A stretch of DNA of 64,000 nt from Siphonodentalium dalli. Lineage: Eukaryota; Mollusca; Scaphopoda; Gadilida; Siphonodentaliidae. Location of the stretch: the NCBI GenBank assembly GCA_032622095.1, contig CP136063.1, forward strand, positions 148,295,379 through 148,359,378, given 5' to 3'. The first letter of the stretch is position 1; the number at the start of each line of letters is the position of its first letter. This document shows, in pieces, positions 45,621 to 59,300 of this stretch. The notes below the pieces were generated by a model. The model was not told the DNA's origin. It worked only from the letters and a program-made list of their open reading frames with translations, and searched no databases. The translations under genes and the position numbers were made by a program.

Positions 45621-48470
45621 ACCGAGAGGCGATTATTATCATACTATAGAAGCCAGAACACGAATTACTATGCGGCAGGCGATTGCGACTTCTTTTGTGG
45701 GTACTTACTGGCATTGTTACTCTATAGTCGATATATTCATGACATTTATTATCAGAAAATGTTCTGCATGTAGGAAAGGAAGTCGGTTGATATAGTGTAC
45801 TTAATTCAGCTCATTATGAAAGAAATCAAATACTATATAGCCGTCACCGCATGCGTTCTTATATAGCCTATATAGGTATATCAATCATGTGTATTCCACT
45901 TTTGAGAGGGTATGGATCAGGAGGGGAAATATGCAATTCTGCGTGTTCTGTTCTGTCAACTTTATAGTGTTGCATATTTTTATTTGTTCTATCAACTATC
46001 AACTATCAACACACACAGCATGGTCGTATATATACTTGATCTTTGGAACGTGTCCGCAGTGGAACAACTCGTCTCTCTCTTGGGTGGGATCAGTTTGCGC
46101 CCCTGAATGAATTCTCAAATAATTAAAACTTGTGAACGTTTTTAAAGCAATGCAAGAGAGATCCGCCACTTTTTATGAGATAATTTCATTAACTGAAATG
46201 TCTATAATTTGTATTATGAATTGAACTTACCTATTTTAGATTTGAAAACCACTGACGTTTCATGAACTTCTAGACAAAATAATAAATATAGCAATAATAG
46301 CATATAGCCGCGTTGGGATTTTCAATTTGGTCACTTAGATCCTCGAATTGCCATATATATGTTCAAATATTGTGTCGCTATATAATGGTGTTTCGGTCGA
46401 GATATGTGATTCCAAAACCATTGTGTTGCAATCTCTGTCCAAAAAAAAAGACCTGTCAAACTGGTTATTGATCTAAAAAGATACAACCATTGCACTTTAA
46501 AATCTTTAGCTGCTACACCCACAGTGTATGTCTTATAGTCTTATATTGGATATATAATTTAATCCTGAAAACCAAAAACAGTTAGCAGAGAGTGGTGTGA
46601 CTAAAACCCGACCGGACACGCCTATAATCCCATGCACCAGTTAAGAATAGGATTACAGACAGTGTAGACTAATTCATGCCAATTTATCTCCCCAAACGTA
46701 AGGCATGCACATAACTTCAACATATCAAGAGGTATGGGACTGCATGGTTCGCATCAAATGTCGTCATTGAACTAAGAAATAATAAATTTTTTAACAAGTT
46801 GTTGCTAAAAGATACGTACTAATCTATCCTTTTTTTGTTGAGTCATAATTACCAGTTCAGTTGGGCATATGGATCCCAGGTAACAGTTAAAATGGGGGGG
46901 GGGGGGTACAAATCTTGCATAACTCTTAGCAAATTTGTCAAATCCCGCGTAACAGAAAAGGGGGAGGGGATAACAATCTTGAGATTTTGCGTGACGAACA
47001 GCCTCACACGTTTAGACTAATGTACAGCCTCATTATCTCCATTTTACAAGATAATGGTAATACTTGTGTTGAAAAGAGAAATGCTGATAGAAGGAAATGC
47101 GTTGCCCTATTTATTAACACCCCCACCGGGCCCACCCGCACGAGAATCGATCGTGAGAAGTGGTAGGTCAATGAATTTCTCAGCCAAGAATGTATGAGAA
47201 GAAAAGCTCTCGGCAAACTGTAAAGGCTGATCGCACAAAATGCGCTATATTTTAGGCAGCTCGTAAACTTACTAATTGAGATTTACTTCGAGTCAACAAA
47301 TGTGCGTCCCTCAGCTAATTCCCGAGGGCAATACCTATAATTTGTCTTCTGCTATTGTATAGCTACTATTGAAAAGGGCAACACAATATGGACAGGGTGG
47401 CCATTTAGTTTACCGATCACTACAGTTGATTTACATGACTTCATTCACTTTGTCCTGACATATAAATATTAGGCAACGTTCATGCTCAGTTAGACATGGT
47501 GATTTACACGAATATAAATCGGTGGTCGCTGTTCTATCGTTTGTTGATAAACTTTCTTTGAGTGGAAGTAAATTTGGTCGGCGATCAACTGTCAGGGACG
47601 TGGACCGGTGTGTCAACAAATTCTAACTGCACTAACCACGAGCCATGTGCAGATAAATCTTACCAGAACTCTGCATGGTAAATTTCATCTGAAATTCCCA
47701 TTGAGAAGTAATTTTGTTACTTTTCAACTCCATGGTCCCCACAATACTTGCAACTGTGTTATATGTTGAGATTTTGCAATTGCCGGACAATTCCAACCTA
47801 TATAACACCCCCTTGACGGAAAATACCTATAACTAACAGCGAGTTCAGACCAACATTGGGAAATTGTTCTACTCTTATATTTAAAACAATAAAACATATG
47901 GTAGATATTTGGCACAGCTGCACGTTATATGCATGGACTCGCACTCGCCGTCATAGGGCCGGGGTTAGAATCCCAACTAATCCCCTTTTTTTTTAAATTG
48001 CACTTTCTAAAAACCCATGCAGCTTCTAAACAATATGCTTTGTACTATATATTGAAATTTAAACTACCAGAGTAGTGTTAACCTATACTCCCCAACTCTC
48101 CATGCAGTAAAAAATAGCAACTACTGAATTTCTGGACTGAACTTAATAACTGTTGAAATTGTTGCCAATGTTGGTTGTGGCACTAACCCACCTGTCACCA
48201 CGTCGGTGTCGACTGTTCTACTCGACAGGAACTGAACCCATAGGTCAACAGAGGTTCTTTCCGTCAATATAAAATAAATATTGTTTTTACAAAATTAGCC
48301 ATATATAGCGTCTACATGAATGTGTAGAAATCATATATGGATTGAACATAGCACATATCTTACTCGTATTTAAATTCTTACACTATACTAGTTTTCGTTC
48401 ACACATAAGTGCGCGAATTTAAAACTTAGTGAAAAGTAGTACGACCCTCAGCTTTAACGAATCCGTGCAC

Positions 48471-48959
48471 TTAAAGGTACTCAATCCGATAAAACTCCTC
48501 TCAATTACTATTTCAATGGCTTCGGGGGTCAAAAATATTTGATTCGAGTCGAGGAAGCCACCCATCAAAGCTCAGATTTTTTAGATATCGATTTTAGAAA
48601 TCTATTATTTTTCATTATCGGGAATACTTTCTGGCCCAGAACACAGTCAAAATTGCGTTATTATTACCACTTGATTTTAGAGTTATCCATCCTTGTCTGT
48701 TTGAATAGTGTTTTGGTGTACACATCTCGAGCAGGTTACGGCAGTTGAAGGCAATTATTAGTACTCATCTCGAGAAAATAACAAATTTCAAAAATCAATA
48801 TCTAATAACTCTGAGCTTTGTTTGATGGGTTCCTCGACTCGAATCAAATATGTTTTACCCCAAAAGCCAAAGAAATAGTAATATAGGACCCTCTGATCGG
48901 ATTGTTGTTGTTGGAATCTGTTGAGATGGAGACCCTCTGATCGGATTGAGTACCTTTAA
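48471..48959. mobile_element. TTAA element with long inverted repeats
   Basis: The left end TTAAAGGTACTCAATCCGAT is the exact complement of the right end ATCGGATTGAGTACCTTTAA. Further inner arms pair (GATTCGAGTCGAGGAAGCCA against GGGTTCCTCGACTCGAATCA). It is 489 bp with TTAA on both sides. The right side has a small internal duplication of ACCCTCTGATCGGATTG. Confidence 0.88.
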
Positions 48960-49242
48960 AATGATTGGTTTTGAGTTATATATATACGGACAATATGTTT
49001 GCATGCACGACGTTTAATCTCAGACTCATTATAAAACGATAAATTATGGTAAAATTTTCGATATGGAAATATTGCATATACGCGGATGTCGTTTATTCCT
49101 TTCTATTTCATATCAATGCTGCCATAACTAAATATTTGAATGATTATTTGAAACATTATATCTACAAACACCAATCCTCGCAACCAAATAATGGACATAT
49201 ATATATGTTCTGCTTGACGTAAAATTTCTTTTTTTGTGGTCT

Positions 49243-49590
49243 TTAACAGGGGACTGTACAATAAAACCCGGACCATCTCCTTTTATACTCAACATATTAT
49301 ATATGCAAAAATGAATGAGCCATGCATGAATTAGTGCAAAATACACTCGTGTGTTCTATGAACGATGCAAATAACATGGTAATAATAATGAAAATGAGTT
49401 TATGATTCGAGTTATAAATTGATTTTCATGATTATAATTACCATGTTGTTTGCATCGTTCATAGAGCACACGAGCGTATTTTTGCACTAATCCATGGCTC
49501 AAATTCATTCATTTGTTGGATATATTCTGTTGAGTATAAAAGGAGATGGTCCCATACATGACCGGATTTAGCTACATTGTTCATTATTCA
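49243..49590. mobile_element. TTAA hairpin element, family D long copy
   Basis: The same terminal arms as at 43.5 kb (GGGGACTGTACA; TTTTATACTCAACA against TGTTGAGTATAAAAGGAGAT) enclose a second, longer inverted repeat (TGCACTAATCCATGGCTC and partner, GATGCAAATAACATGGTAAT and partner). The right tip is worn and lacks the final GTGTACAGTCCC. Confidence 0.75.
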
Positions 49591-49675
49591 ATTGTGAATT
49601 ATCGCACCTGATGCGCGAAATAAAATTTTGCGACTTCAATATTGCTGCACTGTGTGACTAAACACCGCCCGGACC

Positions 49676-50210
49676 AGCCCGGACCGCCCCTGTGGAGTAT
49701 ATATAGAGGTGATTTTACTGGCAATATATGTGCAGGGTGTCATGGAAACCCACTCACGCACGGACAGGGGTCGCGATCACACAGAAGTGTCGCTATTAAC
49801 CTTCAAAATGCCAGCATCGGCTAATATGTTCGCCGCGAATGAAGCTAACAGCCCGGACCGCCCCTGTTGCGTCTAGGGGTGGTTTTAGTGGCCATATCTG
49901 TGTGTGGGTGTCGTCGAAACCCACATACACACGGAGGGTTGTCACGGCCAAACAGAAGTACCGATATTAGCCCCTAAACTTGCCAGATTCAGCCAGAATT
50001 ACAAATGTGTGCCCCCAATAAAAAAAAACTCACAGCCCGGACCCCGTATCGCCCTCGTACAGCTAATAACTCCTAACATATATGTTGCGGAATTACCCTC
50101 GACTACATTCACGAAGAATCAAGGGCGAATCGCCCACGAAAGCCTAGCAATTAACCCCCAAAATGCCGCCATCGCCGAATATGTTTACAGATAACGAAGC
50201 TATATAACAG
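49676..50210. repeat. Tandem repeat, about 175-185-bp unit
   Basis: Three diverged copies start at AGCCCGGACC near 49676, 49850 and 50034, each with GGTGATTTTACTGGC- and ACACAGAAGT-like parts. Related pieces occur near 12880-12990 (GGCCCGGTCCGCCCC, CAACAGAAGTACCGG) and, inverted, near 27885-27950. No protein is encoded. Confidence 0.7.
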
Positions 50211-50520
50211 CTAATGCGAGTATATGTCACTTCCTATACACACGGATTTAGACTTCAAAGAAATGTACATGCAACAAGTCAAGGACAATGGCACATGACA
50301 CGACACGATGTGTGTACAAACGATGATTTCTCCAAGAGTCTTTTCTAATATGTGATCGAACCGATGATGGGCGGTTTTGATGGTCAGATGAAAACTTTTA
50401 TTTTGACCGGTCGCCCATAGGTCAAAACATCGCCAATGGTAAATCTTGAGCGGTTATGGCTTCATTAAACACATCAATGGATAAGCCTTTCTATATACCA
50501 AATCCCCCCTCAGAGAATGT

Positions 50521-50606
50521 TCAGATGATGAGTTCAACAACATTTGTTGAACAAGTTTAAGAACATTTGTTGAACTTATTATCTGAACATTTCCCATTAA
50601 TACATC
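50521..50606. repeat. Inverted repeat, TTCAACAAA..TTTGTTGAA type, copy 1
   Basis: ATGTTCAGATGATGAGTTCAAC and GTTGAACTTATTATCTGAACAT face each other around AACATTTGTTGAACAAG. Related in sequence to the perfect palindrome at 55226-55285. Confidence 0.75.
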
Positions 50607-51068
50607 TGAACCATTCATCATTTATATTGTCTTATCATCTGAATGTCGTCTGATAATTCATCCTAAACACCCTCCTAATAAACAATATACCATTCCAAAG
50701 TATAATTTTGTAACTGAGTGGGAGAATCCATTTAGTATAGAAGGGGTTAAAGAGCGTTTCTAAAATATGCAGCATATTTATGTTTTGCTGATTCTGTGAG
50801 ATTCTCGTATTATTTGTGTTATGCTTGTTGGTTACGAATGTCGGTGGTTGTGTTTATTTTTTCATGTTTTATTCACCTGATATGGGTTAGAATTTTGTTT
50901 TTAATTTGGTGCCATGACTGATGTGACATCTGCAATATGAGGTTACCGTTTTTGATGGTTTACAAACGTATATACACAATTTAAAAAATGATTTACCACT
51001 GGGTACAATACTGAAATGGGTTGGAATTTGTCTTTGGGAAAATAATGTTTACTATATAATTATATAGC

Positions 51069-51198
51069 ACAAAATGTCCATCGTTATATATCTGCCATAC
51101 ATATCGAACACGATTCTGTTGTAATCTATCAGTGTATTAGTTATATATCTGCCATACATATCGAACACGATTATGTTGTAATCTATCAGTGTATTATA
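51069..51198. repeat. Detached pair of 57-bp units
   Basis: Two units of the same 57-bp repeat lie about 510 bases before the main array, separated from it by unique sequence and the palindrome. The second is followed by TATAGTTATATATTTACACAC, which departs from the consensus. Confidence 0.9.
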
Positions 51199-51551
51199 GT
51201 TATATATTTACACACTAAGTGTTGTCATCACTAAATCCGGCATTCTGATTGGTCGGCGCCCACGTGGCTAGTTGCAGTTATTTCTCGGTGAATGCGTAAC
51301 GCCTCATAACTCCAAGCTAATAACACCATCGATACGTCATTAGGTTTGGAAAGACGAACGCGTAATGCTTTGGGCGCATTTTGACTCGCACAGGATTGAC
51401 TAAATACATCATCGGGTTTCAACATGAAGAGAAATTGTTCCTATTAACTCTTGCCAAGGGTGCTATTGGGTATTTTGGGCTGATCTTGTCACGATACACT
51501 TTTCGATTTAAATATATTTACAAAAGTGGCTTTTTCGCTAAATGTATATAA

Positions 51552-51718
51552 ATATAAGGATTAACTGTCATGTGGACTATTTTTATGGAGATGTAACGGT
51601 GAGGTAAGTGGACATAACTTGTATGTAAAACCCTTCGGGTTTTACACAAGTTATGTCCACTTACCTCACCGTTACATCTCCATAAAAACAGTCCACATGA
51701 CAGTTAATCCTTATATAT
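51552..51718. repeat. Long palindrome abutting the 57-bp array
   Basis: Arms of about 70 bases (ATATAAGGATTAACTGTCAT outward end; GGTGAGGTAAGTGGACATAA inner part) are near-perfect complements around an inner hairpin GTAAAACCC-TTC-GGGTTTTAC at 51625-51645. The right arm runs directly into the first array unit (TTATATATCTGCC). Confidence 0.92.
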
Positions 51719-53190
51719 CTGCCATACATATCGAACACGATTCTGTTGTAATCTATCAGTGTATTAGTTATATATATATATGCCATACATATCGAACACG
51801 ATTCTGTTGTAATCTATCAGTGTATTATATTTATATATCTGCCATACATATCGAACACGATTCTGTTGTAATCTATCAGTGTATTAGTTATATATATGCC
51901 ATACATATCGAACACGATTCTGTTGTAATCTATCAGTGTATTAGTCATATATCTGTCATATACATATCGAACACGATTCTGTTGTAATCTATCAGTGTAT
52001 TAGTTATATATATGCCATACACATCGAACACGATTCTGTTGTAATCTATCAGTGTATTAGTCATATATCTGCCATATACATATCGAACACGATTCTGTTG
52101 TAATCTATCAGCGTATTAGTTATATATCTGCCATACATATCGAACACGATTCTGTTGTAATCTATCAGTGTATTAGTTATATATCTGACATGCATATCGA
52201 ACACGATTCTGTTGTAATCTATCAGCGTATTAGTTATATATTTGCCATACACATCGAACACGATTCTTATATTAGTTATATATCTGCCAAACATATCGAA
52301 CACGATTCTGTTGTAATCTATCAGTGTATTAGTTATATATCTGCCATACATTTCTAACACAATTCTGTTGTAATCTATCAGTGTATTAGTTATATATCTG
52401 CCATACATATCGAACACGATTATGTTGTAATCTATCAGCGTATTAGTTATATATCTGCCATACACATCGAACACGATTCTTATATTAGTTATGTATCTGC
52501 CAAACATATCGAACACGATTATGTTGTAATCTATCAGTGTATTAGTTATATATCTGCCATACATATCGAACACGATTCTGTTGTAATCTATCAGTGTATT
52601 ATAGTTATATATCTGCCAAACATATCGAACACGATTCTGTTGTAATCTATCAGTGTATTAGTTATATATCTGCCATACATATCGAACACGATTCTGTTGT
52701 AATCTATCAGTGTATTAGTTATATATCTGCCATACATATCGAACACGATTCTGTTGTAATCTATCAGCGTATTAGTTATATATCTGCCATACATATCGAA
52801 CACGATTCTGTTGTAGTCTATCAGTGTATTAGTTATATATCTGCCAAACATATCGAACACGATTCTCTTGTAATCTATCAGTGTATTAGTTATATATCTG
52901 CCATACATATCGAACACGATTATGTTGTAATCTATCAGTGTATTAGTTATATATCTGCCATACATATCGAACACGATTCTGTTGTAATCTATCAGTGTAT
53001 TAGTTATATATCTGCCATATATCGAACACGATTCTGTTGTAATATATCAGTGTATTAGTTATATATCTGCCAAACATATCGAACACGATTATATTGTAAT
53101 CTATCAGTGTATTCGCGATGACGGCATGATGTATCGTTATATATCTGCCATACATATCGAACACGATTCTGTTGTAATCTATCAGTGTAA
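51711..53190. repeat. 57-bp minisatellite array, about 26 copies
   Basis: The unit contains ATATCTGCCATACATATCGA, ACACGATTCTGTTGTAATCT and ATCAGTGTATTAGTT. Copies are highly alike; a few are shortened (near 52258 and 52478, where TCTTATATTAG replaces the middle). Because 57 is 19 codons, both strands show long periodic open frames (minus 170 and 127 codons, plus 154 and 122). These have a 19-residue period, no start context and no splice logic. I regard them as non-genic. Confidence 0.95.
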
Positions 53191-54590
53191 TCGTAATGAC
53201 GGCATGACGTATAGCTGCGCGCTAGTGTTTATCATTTCGATTTGCTTTAAACATATTTATTTTGTATAATGAAATACAGATATTGGGTATTGGAGGACAA
53301 GTTCTTATAACTTATACGTGATATTCATATCCCAGCAAGCGAACTGCATGTGTTTTACGACGTATTACAATAACATAATATATATATGACCCAGCTCCGA
53401 ATATACTAAAATAATCAAGGTGTATATCACGCCAATATCCAATTTTACTGTTTTTTTTTAAAACACCCAACGCCTGAAAAAGATGGGACGTGTGGCCGAG
53501 CGGCCTTTTTAATAAATGTGGCAGCATAGAACAGACATGATAAAACAAAAACCAGAGGAAAATTATAATACAAGCAATGTATACAAGTGACTCAATTTCC
53601 ATGCACTCTTGACACGTCGCTTGTAAAATTGCATGTTATTGGATGCATTTTCTAGCTGCTGCTTCGACATCATGTGACAACTCATCTGATATTTATCGTA
53701 TTCGCCCATTGCAAAACACGAGTATATATAATATATTTCTTTCTTTAAAAAACGCTAATGTTTAAAAATGAATGTGAACGTCATAACTGTTATTATTGTT
53801 AAAATACTGTCGGTTATCGGGACGACGATCAGGCGACATAAGCCCATGGCCAGCGGGGAATGATGATTGATATCAAAATTATAACCATCAAAACATCCCG
53901 CCTTCTCAAGCTGGCAATTTTCTGAATCATAAGACCAGATTATCATAATTCCCCCCAATTAAGTGCGGCGAATTTGCATTTCTATACAAGGAAAACCCCG
54001 TTTTGTTTCAGGCAATCCCACAACATTTTCTATTTCATTTTTGGCTGTCGTTGAAGACATTCAAGTGTTCACAAGTGTCGCCGTTGGATTTGTGGCGTTT
54101 TGGAGGGGGATCGCGGTCAGACCCCAGCGGGAATCTCCTCTCGAGGACGACTATTAGTGTGAGGATTGTGCGGCCAGCAGCTCTAATCCATCTGTATAGT
54201 TGATGCTGATCAAATAACGGCAGATAGAATTAATGTATTGTTGTCGACAAATTTGTGGCTTTGCCATTAACAGATTGAGATATGATTCACTGCTCGATAT
54301 TTTCACTGCTTCGTTTCTTGAAGAGCCCTCGGCCCCGAATGGGAGTCATTGGATATATTCCTTCTTAGGTCATAAATGCAAGAACAAATGTTTATACATT
54401 AGGTGAGATATGTATATTTTTGTGTCAACTTATAAGGTGCTAATGAGGATTCAAAGTCGTGTTGGCTTATTTTTAGGTTATCGCATGTTTCAGTCCCATG
54501 TATCCCACGTAACCGCCACTCATGTAATGTTGATATGATCATATTTTATATCTAATATCGAAAACACCACGACCGATGACGACTCATGAA

Positions 54591-54825
54591 TAATACATCG
54601 GCTCGTCGAATGAAACGCATGAACTCGGTACCCATATTAATACATCGGCTCGTCGAATGAAAGGCATGAACTCGGTACCCATATTAATACATCGGCTCGT
54701 CGAATGAAACGCATGAACTCGGTACCCATATTAATACATCGGCTCGTCGAATGAAACGCATGAACTCGGTACCCATATTAATACATCGGCTCGTCGAATG
54801 AAACGCATGAACTCGGTACCCATAT
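54591..54825. repeat. 47-bp minisatellite, five copies
   Basis: Five direct copies at 54591, 54638, 54685, 54732 and 54779 contain TAATACATCGGCTCGTCGAA and GAACTCGGTACCCATAT. They are identical apart from one base in the second copy (AAGG for AACG), so expansion is recent. Confidence 0.97.
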
Positions 54826-55225
54826 TGTTTCAGATAAGCATTACATGTATATCAGTGTATCTGGCCGGGAACTTAAATAATACAGGACTTCATCAGAAAC
54901 TATTCTAATCGACCACCATTGCAGATTCCATCAAGTCTGTCATATTTTCAGCACCACACAATATATCACTATATATAAACCAAGATTCACCAGGGATGGC
55001 AGAACTTTCCCTTCAGTGATCGGCAAAGTATAAATACTGACAAAACAAACTTCTCCCAATTAGACAAAATTAACCCTTTATTTACTGAATAGATTCTCCC
55101 AGCAGCTATAAAAGAATACATTGGAATGGTCTGTTATTCAACTCTAGGGATGTTTATGAACAATGAGCAGACGACATACAGGCGAAAAGATGGTAACAGT
55201 GCAGAAGGATTCATTTTCATTGGAG

Positions 55226-55285
55226 GGAAATTTTCAGATAATAAGTTCAACAAACGTGTGTTGAACTTATTATCTGAAAATTTCC
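55226..55285. repeat. 60-bp palindrome, copy 2 of the same family
   Basis: GGAAATTTTCAGATAATAAG at 55226 has its exact complement ending at 55285, with arms of 27 bases and a loop of about six (AACGTG). The same TTCAGAT(A/G)AT(A/G)AGTTCAAC core occurs at 50.5 kb. Confidence 0.92.
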
Positions 55286-56242
55286 AAAGGGGAATACTCG
55301 TCAATGAGTATCTATAATATATAGAAATGGTTCAGGTTTAAGCTGATGTTATATATGCTATCATGCTGACTGGATATATTTTGTCCTCAGAACAATACAG
55401 CAGTGACTGATCATCAATTCAGTTGGTATTTCAATTTTGTCTTGCCATTCTGTGTATATATCGAGCATGCGGGGGGCATGTTCTTGCCTCTTCCCCTTAA
55501 TGCCCAGTTGGTTGTTGCATGGCATCCAAGAGGGGAAGACATGTTCCACTCTTCCGATGTTGCTGATAACTATACAGTCCTGCACGAGATGGAGATATGT
55601 TTGAATATTCAGTCTCCTTGATTTCTTATCACATTTACCGATGATTGAGACGACGGATGGATTCTAGGCTGAAGCGATCATCTTATCATTTTAATCGCGC
55701 ATCGTACACCTGTGTCCAAACAATACGACATGCCCAGGAGCCGTACGCGATAACATCGACGCATCATGTTTTTGTTACGCAAATGTGATCACCGCAAGTT
55801 TGGCTAAATTACATTATTATCCGAACTAATTGAAGCGAACGTATTATATGTGTAATGTACAGATCCCTAATTGAAAATGCAAGATATACGGCTCTAACGC
55901 GCATAGTCCAGGCGTGGTTGACGATACATATGAATACAAAGCTATAGAAAAATACCCATTTCAGAGTTGATTTGCATTCGGGGAGTTCCTTCTGCCTCTG
56001 GCTATTGGAAATGTGTTCAGGCCTGCAAATGGTTGTCTTGTGCATGAGGAACGGAGATTATACCGCCCATGTGTGATATGTATAATCAAATCATTTTGTG
56101 TCGCCAGTCATGAACGACAAATATCACAAGGTGATCAATTAAAGGGCTGGTGAACGAATCGGTCTATGCAATTCATTTCTGACGTTTCAGCAAAGGAGAT
56201 TGGCACCATGCATGTACATTAATCTCCTAAATAATCGACTCC

Positions 56243-56330
56243 TTAACCACAGCAGAATTATGGGTAACTTTTCAGGATTTAGTCGGAAATATGGCTTGTT
56301 GCCATTCATCGGAAAGCTCTCAGTGAGAGC
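56243..56330 (+). mobile_element. Half copy of the 40.8-kb palindromic MITE
   Basis: CTTAACCACAGCAGAATTAT through CATCGGAAAGCTCTC matches the left arm of 40844-41056 almost base for base, then diverges at the centre of the palindrome. The right arm is missing. Confidence 0.88.
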
Positions 56331-59300
56331 AAGTTATATGCTATACACAATATAACTTGCAGAAACGCTTAAATGGCTATTTTAATTGCTTTCGGAGATG
56401 TAAAAGTTTTCTTATATATATATCTTTATTATCCTCCATATATGGAGATTCATATATAAATGTTTATATTATGGGAACAAACACAATTTGGTACATAACA
56501 CAGTTTATAAGAAATTGAAGATTGCAAACATATCTACAACACATGTCTCATTATGAATGTAGAACCAACTGCACTTGCACATATACACACATTCATGCAC
56601 TACATTTAGTAGACATTCCATTATACAGCCATACAGACGACAGCCAGACAAGCAGACATACGAGACAAACACACAGACTACTCGAGGCAGACATACAGCC
56701 ATATATACTTACTGGTAAAACAATACACAGAGAAATGTGGTATTAAAAGTTACGAACACGCCTATAACTGCATGTTATGGTCGAGTTTATATGAAGGTTT
56801 GGGGGATTTAGTCAGGACTTAGCGTCGATCGATTAACATATACTCTCCAGATGAATGCAGCTTTGTTCACGAAAAAAAATATATAGTTTATTTTCTTCTG
56901 CATGGGAGCAAAGTATATATATGTTTTCATGTAGACCTGATAGTAGAACGCACGCTTTTGGATTCTACGTCCAGTTTGTCATACTGCATATACATGTCCA
57001 CGTGAAACACGTTAAGTAGCTCAAATTCAAAGGTATTTCGATCGTCGCAAATGGAAGAACATTAGATTAAGGCATGTTTTACAAGATCTTTATGTTTGTT
57101 GTCACATAATACGCAGGTTTCCTCAGTTGTTTCCATGCAGGATACAAATAAGGCGTGTAATAATTAGATATTTTTTTTTATGGGTTGGGTATATACGACA
57201 ATTTTCCCATAGCCGGGACATGCATGACGTTAGGTCGACGTCAGAGAACCTGGCAAGTCGAGTAGCCTCATTGACGCTAATGTCCCAATATTCTCTATTA
57301 TCGCTTGACCATGATTCGTTTATGGCACATTTCCAGGTGGATTTCTCAGGGAATATTGAATTTACGATGGCTTCGGTCGGTCATATTTATTAAGAGTGTA
57401 AATTATTTCAGACATGTAACTTGATGATAAACATGTAGTTACAACGAAGTACTGATATGAGAAATACTAGTTTCGCAGTTTTAGAAGATTTTAAGTTGCA
57501 CAACTATAGTCTGAGTTATCATTAGAACTTAAGACATATTATATAGCAAGATGATAATCAAACATATATGTGGCCCCTAGCTATACGATCAAGGCGCCAC
57601 CCAACGGCAGAACCCAGTGTACTAATTAGAGGCCGTCTGAATCGCCAGGGGTAATTCAATTCACGTCAGCTCTCGTATTTGTTCCGTCTAATCTTCAACA
57701 TTCGATGGTACTCCATCCCTACGTGACAGTGTTCAAAGAAGTGCATCGGAAGTTCCATGTCAACTAGTCGATAATTCTGTATGAAGTCTTGAAAGAAAAT
57801 CTATACGGATCGATTTAAAATCCGTTGGCGCCTATACCTGAACATCATATTGTCACGTGGCACTGACAATAGTATTTATCTTAAATAAACCATCGGCGTA
57901 ACTTGACGACGTCAGCCCGGTGATAGAACTGTAGTTGGGAAAGGTGTATGAGAAACTGGCTCACAATCGAGTGCCGTTATATATATCGACCTACATACCG
58001 TGTAGTGAGTTCTGATTTGTTTGGTTTCTGTTCTTTTTTTCTGTGAATTTTTTTTCCGTATAGGTGCGAGCAGGTCGAGATGTTCGATTTCTTGTCAACG
58101 TGTTTCTGTATCCATTATCTGATTTTTCTTTGGGACCATGCTGAGCATTGATCATAATGTCATTGCGGAATCTTCCCTCAGATAAATAATATATATTACT
58201 ATACAATTCGTCAAATTCTTATCAACGACAACACGCTTGAGAAAGCCATATCGCATAAAGGAAGACACACCGTGCAGTCATTCTAATTCCCAACATGTAT
58301 ACGCTTAATAGAGTTGTTAAGCAGACTCTCAACATGTCGCAAAAATCTCACTGTTAGATTCCACCTATAACAGTATATCATGTTAGACATAAAACATGTG
58401 GATATCATAGTGGACACGAAAGCTAGAATCATAAAACAAACTTCCCAGCATGTATCACCACCATCACCACCAATGCATGTTGGACAAATTGTCAACATTT
58501 ATAAATGTCATTCCTGAACCAATGACAGTTGCATATTTCAGAACTTTAATATGATGAATTAGCATATCAGAATTTGAATCGTTAATAAATTTATTCATAT
58601 ATAGTTTGAGATTGTGCCAATGTCTGGTCGTTTTTCGACTATTTTCTAACTTTCACTCAAAAGTATAGACAAAAATGTCAATAAGTTGGAAAACCATATA
58701 TGGGTGTCAGGTTGAACTGTTGTAGAAGATTTCAAATCAAATGGGAGGGGTGTATATGAGTTTTTTTGGACCAACTTTCTCGTGTTAAACAGATGGTCCT
58801 TCCCAATAGTGGCAACGTACGATATGCATGTTGTATATAGTGGGAAGACCGTGAATGTGTTGTAAACCCGAACAATTCCACCACTCAGACTCCTCAATTT
58901 ACTCTCATATGTCAGTTAATTACAACTAACGTTGGGGGATTTGATTTTATCCCAAATTGAGACAAGACACGTGTTTCGACAGCAGCAAAGTGAGAGTTGT
59001 TATGAAACCGGACCCTTGACCTTCTAACGTCATGTTGGTGGCCGAAGGCGCTCCGGCGCTTAGGGGATTATGTCTGTAGATGACAATTTGGTGGATTTAA
59101 ATGGGAAAACTGCCAAAATGATATCTTAGTGCCCCGTTCTGTTGTCGTCCGAACAACGATCGTGATTTTCGTGATCCAATATTAGAGACATATAGTGGTT
59201 TGAGCCCAAAATGATTATATACAAATGGATATGGATATATATATGACCTCAGCCTCAAATGGCGACTTCTGGTTAGTCGAGAGCAGTGTTCTATATTGTG

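Noticed and set aside
47930-47995. GGGGTTAGAATCCCAAC followed by a T run, like a tRNA B box plus terminator
   Set aside because: No matching A box or cloverleaf could be built; at most a fragment of a tRNA-derived repeat.
52061-53058. Long open frames of 127-170 codons on both strands with 19-residue repeats
   Set aside because: They are produced by a 57-bp minisatellite, whose length is a multiple of three; both strands are open at once and there is no start or splice context.
53484-53510. GTGTGGCCGAGCGGCC, like the A box of a Leu/Ser tRNA
   Set aside because: A TTTTT run follows directly and there is no B box or acceptor stem at tRNA distance.
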